A program made the position numbers and the translations under genes. The notes beneath the pieces were generated by a model that did not search any database, was not told the origin of the DNA, and saw only the letters and a list, made by a program, of their open reading frames with translations. A stretch of DNA of 64,000 nt from Ulva prolifera. Lineage: Eukaryota; Chlorophyta; Ulvophyceae; Ulvales; Ulvaceae. Shown piece by piece: positions 22,740-33,211 of the stretch (its first letter is position 1; each line of letters begins with the position of its first letter). The stretch is from NCBI GenBank assembly GCA_023078555.1, contig CM041197.1:4857810-4921809 (forward strand), written 5' to 3'.

Positions 22740-25049
22740 ATTCATGAAGGTCGACAGGATCCAGATTCGAGGAAGAACCTCGTCATGGTCTCAGAGCGGG
22801 TGCCGTCAAGCGGGCTACTCCATGCATGAAGGTTGATGAAGCAGTGTTTGTTTTCTCCCGTTCACTCTTTTGTAAAATCATGAAGCATGCTTGCGCAATT
22901 CTGCACAGCAGAACATGTTGTGCACCAGGGTACCAGTAGGCATGTATGACGTCGTATCATACATGCAAGGCCAAGGAGGTTCCTGCAGAAGGTCATGGAA
23001 GGTCGTCAGCAATAGGTGCCCAGTTGGCGCTCCACTGCAGTCACATCGGGCGAGACGGCGCCATGCATGCGTGTTGGCGCTACGTTCCTAGCGCCCGCGG
23101 CCGCGCACGCGTGCTGGCTTACGCATGGTCGCCTCTTGAAATATCGAATATGATGCAGTCGGCGCGCGCCCCGCGGCGTGGGCCCGGTCTGCTGGATCCA
23201 GCTGGAGTGAGGCGGAGTCGATCAAGGCGAGGAGGCAGGCAGCACCGCGATACCGGTAACCTGCTCCGAGCTTCTAGATCTGGAGTCCGATGCATGTCCG
23301 CGAAGCCAGCACAACGCACCTTTGCCACAGCCAGCCACCGAGCACAACCCGGGTGGCCAAATTTGGGGCCTACTGGTAAAGGTGCTTACACCGCCGCATG
23401 GCGGCGTGCAAGCGGCTGCGGCGTCACGCACGCGCGGTCGCACTCGGAGTGCAGGTTCGCTGTGATATCATTTGTAGTTTGCATGCAAAGTATGTCGGAC
23501 TGTCTTGACGTGCACGCGCAAGTTTCCAGTTGAAGCTGCACAGAAGATCTTATCTAGATGACACCATGGGATCCTATCTCATCTGAAGCGCTTGCATCTC
23601 TTCAGCAAGTCATGATATACATGCTCGCTTGATACACTGACCAAGTTCGAGGCTGAGGCGACGCTAGCAGATGTTCCAGGGGCCGTGACATCCGGAAGAC
23701 GCTTCCAGGCGCTCTCGCAGCGATGATATCGATATGCATCGATGTACCGCCGTCCGGCTGAGGCATGCATATGCTGTATCGACGCGTCGCGATGTGCGAG
23801 TGCCTCCGAACACACGCAGCCAGGCGACCATGGGCTACAAGGACAACCGCAAGGGCGCAGCTATCCGGCGCATGCACCGCAAGCGTAGCAGCACGTACGC
23901 ATGCAATGCAGAGATTACCAGCACCACCAATAATAGGCACGCGGTTGCAGATCTGCCATTGGCTCGATTGCTCAAGCTACGTCATGAAATGGCTAAGATC
24001 TGCAATACCGAACAACTGAAACCTGGATTTTGATCGCTGCATGCAGCTGCATCGCACCTGTGCTCCCCAGGCCATCTGCAGCTAGCGATCATGATGCACC
24101 TAGTGGCTGCTGCAGCTGACGTCCCAACCCATACTCAGCGGGGCAAGTTGGTGGAGAGTACATATTCTGGAACACCAAGGCTGGTGCTCGTGACAGCCCG
24201 GTGCCACTTTGTGCGTCAATCGCGAAGACTTTTTTCACTTGTACATGTGCGGCGTAACGCGCGCGAGCCCGGTAGTGTTAGCCTAGTCGCTGGCTTTACC
24301 ACATATGCAGAAGTTTGCTGATTTTTCGGAGCTTTCGGAAAAAATTTAGCGGCTGAAGTTGATCTTCTTGGGTGAAATCCTGTTCCTGCGTCCGAGGCTG
24401 AGACATCCGCACAGGCTGCACGACAGGAAACCTGTGGGGTGCACTCGCCGGCCAGAATTCCAAAATGCAGCTCCCATGTCAGGCTATTTAATGAGCCGAT
24501 CAGATACGATCCGTGATCATGGCGTTCCTCCGGCCAGGAACGGGCCAGCAGTGCCATTGACAGTTTCGGTCTGATTTGGACCTACACATCATGGCCACCT
24601 GGGCGTGGCAGGCGTCATCTGGATGACGCCCCCACTCACCAGGCGATGCGCATGTCGTTCACCTGCATACACTGGTGGCCTGTCCAGGATCCGGACTTTT
24701 TGAAAGCTGGTTGGCGCTGCATATCCATGCATCTTGTCTAGCATCTTAAGGTTTGTCTACACACCCGGGGACTGCTGCACCGCCCGCCTGGCGAAGTGCA
24801 CTGGTGGGCGACCGCTCTCCTGACCACTCTCCTGCAGAACAGAAGCACATGCATGCCCAGCCCAAATGTGCCTGTCTCATGTCTGAGACAGGCTCTGTTC
24901 ACAGACTTTTGAGCAGGAACTGAGCAGGAGCTGTCAGTGGTTGTGGGAGCAGCTGCGCAGCTGTGGCCAGCTGGGTGATCTTGAGATCCAGCAGCAAGTA
25001 TTGCATCACATTGGAACTGTTTGCGGATGCACACCTCCCACCATGACCA

Positions 25050-25353
25050 CTGCTATAGGTGGGCCTTGGCCAAGCTTGGATTCTCTGATGTAGATCCTCC
25101 TGTGAATGTGCACATGCTGACATCGGCACAGTGCACACTGTTCATGGCTTCAGTGAATCTGTCAGCCATGCAGATGATTGCCATGCATGGTGGCTTAGGT
25201 GACTCTTTGCGATTGTCTGCTACGTTTCTGCTGACCAGCCTAGATGCCAAGCTTCACCCTGCTTCAGAACATCAACCGTCCTCTTTCTGCAGACGCCTTC
25301 CCGAATGCCAACCCCCACCCCAGCAGAAATACATACCTGATTCTGAGAGGTGA
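25050..25353. repeat. Diverged duplicate of 8670-8942, possibly an old exon
   Basis: The plus frame runs open for 110 codons and keeps similarity to the 8670 copy (TSAQCTLF, VNLSAMQM). Another plus frame further on reads FTLLQNINRPLSADAF here and FTLLQNTNLPLSADGL in the first copy. No family is recognised. Confidence 0.4.
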
Positions 25354-26097
25354 ATGTGAACTTTGGCAGAATGTTGTTTGTTCTATTTATGTTTCCTGTT
25401 TGCAATCATCATAACACATGCAAATTCTGAATTGCATGGGACAAGACAACATGTACAGACCCTCTTCACTTCGGACATCCACAGGTGGCACCTTCAGGTT
25501 GTTGGGATGCTGGAAAGCACAATTGACACTTAAGCATTGCGAAAACCCCATACCTGATGCCTCCATGGCCATGATGTCAACCATCTCATGCAGCCACTTA
25601 CACCATATAGTTCTACCTACACACTGCCTGCGTACAGTATGCATGCCAGTGCTTGTACTGCTTGTGCTGGACTTTCACAATGCTCTACGAGGCCGATCGC
25701 TGGAGTCCACCTGTGTGCCCACTCAACGACGGTCCGTGCATGTTCATTGTGTTCAGGGGCTCCCTCACGCGGAATTGCGGCACGCATGCGGGCGTAGGCC
25801 GTTGTTCCTTGCGATGCTGCACATGCATGGAACGTGTGTTGAAGCGTGACATACGTGGGCGATATTTGTCTTTGAGCGCTTGCATGCTGCTGTGGGCTGG
25901 TTCCAGTGTTCGATTGCTGTGACTGCTGGCACGGCGGTGCCAGAGGCCATACAAATCATCTCTGCTGAAACCGACATCAACTCAACATCATGAACGAGCA
26001 TGATATCATATGCCGCGCACTGTACATTGAGCATGATGTCCTGATACAACATAGGTAAACGCTCCTTCTGGTCACACGGTGCAACTCTCAAGCCCAT

Positions 26098-26322
<225 letters not shown>

Positions 26323-26344
26323 TGCAAGTGTAGGCAATTAAACT

Positions 26345-26688
26345 ACGCCGGCTGCACCACCTTCAATGAGAGCTCTCACGCAGCCTGGCTGCTTTTTGCA
26401 GCTTGGGTGGCGGCACACATCACAGTCGCTGTAGCGGAGCAGGAGGCCTGGGATCCGTGGGGCCTGCTTTCACATGCACCCGACGGCCCGGGGTACCGGT
26501 GGGTACCCCGGCGAGAGGGGGGCGGCGCTGCGGCGTGTGCGGGACCGCGTGTCGGAACCCAAGCCTTTCACAGCAGATGATATTGTGGGAGTGGACGAGA
26601 CAGAGGACCTGGCCAGATCCATAGAGGGGCCACACAGAAGCCTCCTACAAGGCTGTGGTGGCGGCCGAATCTGCTTGAGGTCCGGGAG
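26345..26688 (+). pseudogene. Array gene C, broken exon 1
   Basis: This aligns with exon 1 of gene B. The ATG at 26366 is followed by a one-base loss, so its frame meets TAG near 26432. The signal-peptide frame (AAWLLFAAWVAAHITVAVAE) has no ATG. Downstream, a 10-bp-stem palindrome at 26488-26511 shifts the frame again before ALRRVRDRV and SLLQGCGGGR. The exon end AG|GTGCGC keeps phase 2. Either gene C is no longer secreted as in B, or it uses another start. Confidence 0.7.
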
Positions 26689-26711
26689 GTGCGCCCAGAA
26701 AGCTTGACGAC

Positions 26712-26807
26712 AGAGTTGCATTGAACCGCGTTTCTTTCGCTAAGAAACGTTTCAAACGCGTTTCTTACATTAACGTTTCATATGTCAAAACGTTTCAATA
26801 CAACTCT
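26712..26807. mobile_element. Mutator-type MITE, 96 bp
   Basis: The ends AGAGTTGCATTGAA and TTCAATACAACTCT match at 13 of 14 positions as inverted repeats. The element is flanked by a perfect 10-bp duplication GCTTGACGAC (26702-26711 and 26808-26817). A 9-10 bp duplication is typical of Mutator-like elements. The interior repeats AAACGTTTC/AACGCGTTT motifs. Confidence 0.8.
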
Positions 26808-27356
26808 GCTTGACGACTCCCTCCGGAGTCGGAACTCGGAGTCGGAGCCTCCCGCTCTATATCTGAATCAAGGCCTTGGTTCAGATCTCGGGGCTCAGTT
26901 GGAGCTGCATGCCCGCGTATGCACACCGTGTATGGTGCACTGTTGCCAGCTGCACTTCTCCTTGCCGAGAAATCATGAGCTGGAGATCTCCTCCCCCGGG
27001 GCCACTCTAGGCCCTCCCTAGAGTGTCCCGCGCATACTTAAGCTTAGGGGTTAGAGCTCGAGCTGCCAGTGCAGAGCTGCGGCAGGCCGGCGCTGCGGCT
27101 CTACCATCACACCCGAAGGAGCTTCCGAAGCGAGTCGCAGTCGGTCTGTTCAGGACGTCTCTGCTGTGGCAGCTTGGCTGCTGGCCACATGGGTGCCTAC
27201 TGTGGCGACAGTACTAGTGGGCCGTCCTTCAATTTTTCGTTGCAGTCACTGGGCCGCAGCATGCTGTCTGCCCGGCGCTGCCAACGGCTCAGGTTGCATA
27301 CTTGAGGGTGGTGAGTGCTTGCCAACGGTTCACGCTTGGGCATGTGTGATGTGTGC

Positions 27357-27456
27357 NNNNNNNNNNNNNNNNNNNNNNNNNNNNNNNNNNNNNNNNNNNN
27401 NNNNNNNNNNNNNNNNNNNNNNNNNNNNNNNNNNNNNNNNNNNNNNNNNNNNNNNN
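27357..27456. other. Assembly gap (100 N)
   Basis: Exactly 100 unknown bases sit at the left edge of the 344-bp tandem array. The gap is probably of arbitrary size, and repeat units may be missing. Confidence 0.99.
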
Positions 27457-28304
27457 AATTAATATGATAGCTTGAGAGTCCTGTCAGGATTGCACTGTTG
27501 CACGAGTGTGCGTGTTTGGCAAAATGCTGGCACGAGGCACGCATGTAGCAGTCTCTCCCGAGCAGCCCTCTTGCTGCACGACCCGGGACTCAAGCACAGA
27601 TGCATCACACATCGAATAGGTATAAGAATGGGCGGTTTGTGGGCCACCAAAAAATTTTGATGTCTGCTCTCCCGGGAGGGCTGCAGCCTACCATTATTTA
27701 GTCCAGACTCAAGCTGCCAGAGCTGATGTCTGCATATGCATCGGGCCGTGAACCTTGGCTGAGAATGCAGTGGATATGTTTGCCAGTCGAATGGTGAAAG
27801 AATTAATATGATAGCTTGAGAGTCCTGTCAGGATTGCACTGTTGCACGAGTGTGCGTGTTTGGCAAAATGCTGGCACGAGGCACGCATGTAGCAGTCTCT
27901 CCCGAGCAGCCCTCTTGCTGCACGACCCGGGACTCAAGCACAGATGCATCACACATCGAATAGGTATAAGAATGGGCGGTTTGTGGGCCACCAAAAAATT
28001 CTGATGTCTGCTCTCCCGGGAGGGCTGCAGCCTACCATTATTTAGTCCAGACTCAAGCTGCCAGAGCTGATGTCTGCATATGCATCGGGCCGTGAACCTT
28101 GGCTGAGAATGCAGTGGATATGTTTGCCAGTCGAATGGTGAAAGAATTAATATGATAGCTTGAGAGTCCTGTCAGGATTGCACTGTTGCACGAGTGTGCG
28201 TGTTTGGCAAAATGCTGGCACGAGGCACGCATGTAGCAGTCTCTCCCGAGCAGCCCTCTTGCTGCACGACCCGGGACTCAAGCACAGATGCATCACACAT
28301 CGAA
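27457..28304. repeat. 344-bp tandem repeat, 2.5 copies
   Basis: AATTAATATGATAGCTTGAG starts units at 27457, 27801 and 28145, each 344 bp long and nearly identical. The third unit stops after about 160 bp. The array lies just beyond the 3' end of the transposase gene. It may be subterminal repeat DNA of the transposon. Confidence 0.95.
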
Positions 28305-28356
28305 TGTGTACATAACCAGACCTGATTCTCAGCACAAAGCAACAGCCACCCTGTAC

Positions 28357-31300
28357 CTATCGCTTTACACCGGCATACCTACTTGACAGTTTTGCAGAAA
28401 CACAAAAGAACCTTGTGTCATTTCTCTCGCGTGTCGGTACTGCCTGCGAGTCGATTGCCCTAAGATCTAGCACAAACACCCCCTCAAACCGGGTGCCAGG
28501 TTTGGAGGGGTCCAACTTGTCAACTTTCACAAATTCGTGCAGCCGGCTGATACCCGGGTCTGCAGGCCGAACTCCCGGTCCATGCTGGTCCACACTTGTG
28601 TACAGGTTAGCCACCCCCAGCCGCAAATCAGCTGGGTGCTGCCGATCGCAGCCCGGACGATATGCCCCCTCTGGCAGCATACTACTCGTGAAAGTTGCGC
28701 GCACAAAGTACAAAAACTGCCCCACATACACCTTCATTTCAGTGCTCCCGTCTGCATAAGCTACACTGTATCGGATCAGGAACCACTGATTGTTCTTCCT
28801 GGTCTGCGTTTTGCACTGCACACTGCTCATGGTATCCCCGATTGGAAGGTCAGCCCGGGTGAACTTCTGCAACTCCACCTCAACTCCAGCCTTGCCCGCA
28901 CCGAGAGGGCCTTCCAACCCCAGTTCATGCAGAATGAGGCCCTCTCTTTCAGCAGCCTCGGTGTCTTTGAACACTGGCCACCCGTCCTGTAGGAGGGTCG
29001 TGTCTTCAAATAGGAGCAGAGGCAATCCCTTCATCAGCTGAGCATCCCCCGAAGCGCCCGGGGTGGGGCTCCACAGCACCTCTCCCTTTTCCCCGGCATC
29101 TACCTTCTTGGGTGCTCCCAGTAGCAGCGCCTGGTCTGGGAGGGGCATGTCACGTGAACACTGGCGACGTCTCTTGACGGCCCGCAGCGCTTCAGCCAGT
29201 GACACACAGTGACACCCGTCTGGAGTCAACTTCACCCGGCGGCATGCTAGGGTCAGTAGCCAATCGTGCACAAATAGCAGTTCAGGATAGGCAGTACTGC
29301 GGTACTTCACCATTCGCTTTACGAGCTGAACCATGCGTTCCACCCAGAACTCTGACCACGTATAGCCAGGCCCACATGCCCGAACCTGGTCTGCCAGGTG
29401 CATGGCAGCAAGATGCAGCTTGTATGTCGTCAAAAATCTGCCCCCGTAGGCCTGCATTCTCGAACATGTTGGCAAAGTGCTTTAGAGACGGCAGTCACAC
29501 AAGCTTCACAAGTCTGCAATACGCATACGCAGGTCCATCAGCTGTCTGTTTGCCCAAGCGAGTACATCTGCAGCGTGCGGACCTTCTCTACAATTCTGCC
29601 ATACTCCAACAGATCTTTCTGTGCCTGCAATATTCGCTCTTCGGTGTGTTGACCATCATGCCACTTCATGAAATAAAGGACCGAGGACCGCAGCAGTGTC
29701 CACTGCTCGTCGAAAGCCTTCTTCAGCCCGAGATGCTCTCGTTTCCACGGTAGGTCGTGGAGGAGAAACATGGAGAATGTCTCGGTGAATGCCAGCCATT
29801 CCTCCATCATCCACAGTCCTCTGTACCTGCACCAGCAGCAAACGATAGAGTTCATCGACACACTAGTGTGCCCCACAGTACTGTGGGGCATGCAATGCAA
29901 CAGTAACGATTGCTTCACAGAAGGTGCATGTCGAGACACCGACAGAGATGGCAGGAGACTCACCGAATCAAGTCGGTGTACGGCTTGCCAAACAACTCTG
30001 TCACCAGAATTTCAGATCCCTTTTTTGAGATGTGTTGCCGGATGTAAGTCGGGAGAACATGTCCTCCAGAAGACACCTGCCTCAGCCACATGCGCCAGAA
30101 GTCCTTGAGGATGCCCAGCAAGAAGATGTGTGCAATCCCGTATCGAAAGAAATGACACGGGCTGCACACTTAAGATTAAGCAGTCAGTACTGCCCGTCCT
30201 TGCAGGAAACAGGTACATATTCGGGAAGACAGTCCGAACAGCAAGAGACATACTTCACGTAGGACAGGCTCTGGAACATCGGTTCTCCGCGAGCTCCGAG
30301 CTCCTTCTGCATCTGGTTGGCCCACTCCTCCCGCTGGGTCTGATCCTTCTTTTCGACTGCTTCCAGTGATGGGTGCAGCACCTGGTCTTGATAGAGTTTT
30401 GCCTTTCTACCGCGCATCTTGATTTCAAGGTCGCTTAGCTTCAGCACATTGTCTGTCAGCCAGGTACTTGGGGCGACATCGATGGGATCAGTGAAGGCTG
30501 TCCTCGCAAGGTAACGCCCATCATCCTTCTGGAGGTAACCTAGCGGCACGCGAGGATGGTCCCCAGAGGTATCAACAGCAGCCAATTCCTGTGGATGCAA
30601 CGTCTGACCTGCCATTGGTGCACAGTGCCCAGCTGCGGCATAACATGGGACCCTCTGTTTCATTCCAGCATCAAACCCCAACCACCTGCATACATACGGC
30701 AGCTGTATATATCTGCATATATCTGCAGATACACCAGGTGGGGTCTCAAGTGTAGCCCCTGCACGCGTCTGGATCTGGAATATCCGCCTTCCAGTCCACA
30801 CAGCAACGTACCGGACAGTGTTGGCTTCGTGGTTGTGGGCCCCCGACATCGCACACGCAAAGCAGGCATTCGGCCCGGTATGATGCAAGCCGCCTGTTAA
30901 CTTGGTCATGAACGGGATGTCTCCCTGTGCACACACCAGAACCGGCCACACTTTCAGCAGCTGTGGCCCGCCAACATCGACCAGGAGAGGTGTGGAACCT
31001 GGTCGGCCTGTAGGTTCACTCAGTGTGAGAGACTGCTCAACAGGAGTGGAATGTCGTTGAAGTCAGTAGGCATGTACAGCAACACCACACCTGGATCATG
31101 TTTCTCAAAGAATTCTATGATGGGGGCCATGACATCATGGTAAGAGCCAGGCTCTGTTGGTCCTTGAACGATGCACACCGGGGACCATGTTATATTCTTG
31201 GCTTGCAAACCCTCTGGCGCATCAGTCAACTTCAGCCCACAAGCCAACGTACCGTACACTTTGTTGGTGTAGATCTGGACACCATCCCCCCCTGCAGGAA

Positions 31301-32831
31301 CCGGTGGCATTGTCACACTAGAGCTAGGCAGCAACTACATGCCGTATTACTGGCCCAGGTTAGGTGCACCGTACCCACTGAAAACGGAATCACAATTTCA
31401 TTCTCCTCAACGGAGGGGTTGCTGAGCTTGTGGCCTATAGCGGCGTCCACGTGCAGTCCGGCGGGGCTGCTCAAAAAAGATGCAGGGTCTTGGTAGGCCT
31501 GTTTTCGCTGCTCACGGTATGCATCGAGGTCTTCCAATACTGGATCCAGAAGGTCCAATACCGTTGCCCGTACATCAAAGTAGTAAATATTCCGCTTGGG
31601 GAACACCCCACCAGTTTCAGAAACGTCAAAACGCCGGTTGCCACAGCCTTCAGCAGCACACACTGCATCTGCATTTCCATGATACTGAGCCGGATCCATT
31701 GTTGGAAAGACAGTCCAACACTTGTCACATATATGTTTAGTACACGTGGTGCTTGATTCCACGTCCAATACCGCCTTCACCATATGGTATGATGCTGGGT
31801 ACAAATTGTCAGGCGGCAGGATTAGGTGGTGCATCATCGCACAGTACTGATCAATCACTGTGTCTGTGACTCTGTGATCGTTCTTCATCGTCGCCAACCA
31901 GTAACAGGCCTGCACAACGGTGACGGCATGCCCCGGTGTGATGGGATCCCCTCGGTGCGCACACAACCATGCGCCGGTCCCCTTCTTAGGCGGTCGACCA
32001 CCCTGTTGCGCAGCATGGACTTCCTGCAACCGCCGTTGCGCCGGAGCCAGATGGACACCGATGGGCCTAGGTGCATACACACCCTGAGCGGCTGCGGCCT
32101 CAGCGAGCTCTTGACCCGGTAATGGGCCATGATCGCCAGCTGGCCGAGGGGCGATGTCATCCTCGTCTTCCTCATCCAGGTCCTCTAGTCCGCCTCGGGC
32201 TCTCCAGTCGTCATCTCCGATCAACTCCTGCAACAACACAGTTGTAGCAACATACGTCCTAGCCCACTCGGTCATGCATAAATATGCACCGGTACTAGAG
32301 AGGTACCTCTCTGATGTACTGCTCTAACATGGACTTGTGCAACTCAGCTGCGGGATCAGGATGTCACACCTCATAGGCAGCATTGAAGGCAGTCGCCCTT
32401 GCCATAGCGATTAAATCGGCCTCTTCTGCTGTGAAATACACAGGTGCATCTGCCTCAGTGCCTACCGCCCAATCTTCCGTGCATTCTGGAATGCTGTACG
32501 TGTATGCCTCTGGGGAGCCGGAGCCAGCAGCAGGCTCGTCTTGCAGAGATGCCCCCAAGGGCAGCCTCGTGTCGCAGCCGGCAAATGGACCGCCAACGTC
32601 GGTGTCGGTATGATGAGCCACACCCAGGGCAGCCTGGCACTCGTGCCGCGTTGCATGCGGTCTGCTAGAGGGCGCGAAAGGAGTGTGACAGTGCTTGCAT
32701 CTGTACCTCTGAGCACCATTTGCGTCAGGGTCACTGTAAATACCTTTCTGCGCAAGACTGTACTCCATGTCAGCCTTTGTCCTCCTAACACGTTTCGCCA
32801 TGGGCTCCGTCGCTACGTGATCGGCCTGCAT
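28357..32831 (-). CDS. Tnp2-type DNA transposase (EnSpm/CACTA or KDZ-like), intact, 1280 aa
   Basis: Minus-strand exons, in reading order: 32831-32370, 32342-32307, 32227-31375, 31291-31091, 31007-30254, 30161-29964, 29826-29583 and 29451-28357. They sum to 3843 nt, with every GT/AG junction in phase. The N-terminus has a BED-like zinc finger (RYRCKHCHTPF then HATRHEC). Next come the Tnp2 signatures: LILPPDNLYPASYHMVK, a Cys cluster (HICDKCWTVF, CAAEGCGNRRF), QGPTEPGSYHDVMAPIIEFF, GDIPFMTKLTGGLHHTG with ACFACA, and GYTWSEFWVERMVQLVKR near the C-terminus. It would cut and paste its own element. The 36-nt exon 2 uses a GAG acceptor and is the least certain part. Exact catalytic acids are not assigned. 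No stop or shift is seen, so the element may be young. Confidence 0.82.
29869..29890. repeat. 22-bp palindrome in transposase intron
   Basis: TGCCCCACAGT is followed directly by its reverse complement. It lies in the intron between exons 29964-30161 and 29583-29826. Confidence 0.85.
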
Positions 32832-33211
32832 ACTTGAACGGTTGCGGATGCAGGTGGTGCGAGCGGCGATTAATCGTAAAACGCAATTGTACTGGCTCCA
32901 CTGTGCTCCATATCAAACGCTTCCAATCACCAAGACGCTAATTATAATACCATCTCTAGATCTCTCACCCGATCCGTGATGCGCACGACAGAGCACTCGC
33001 CTTGCATCTTTGGCCCACAGTCCAGCGACTTCATCAAAGCTGGTCGTGGCGACTAGAGGCTTAAGCCTCTAGTCGCCACTGCCACGCGGTCCCGCATTCA
33101 AACCGCAAGCTACGTACAAATATCCAGCATGTACAAACTACCACCGATCACCTGCCACCGCGCACTGTCACACAACCCAGTTCAAGGAAACCTTTCATAG
33201 GCGTAGGCATC
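32832..33211. promoter_or_regulatory. Divergent intergenic region of the transposon, with 34-bp palindrome
   Basis: The 380 bp between the start codons of the two divergent transposon genes must hold both promoters. A perfect 34-bp palindrome spans 33046-33079, centred on TTAA. It is a candidate binding site for a transposon-encoded protein. No TATA box is certain. Confidence 0.5.

Noticed and set aside
23821..23870. Another LINE family 1 tail (TACAAGGACAACCGCAAGGG)
   Set aside because: The similarity stops after about 20 bases and no duplication is visible; it could be chance.
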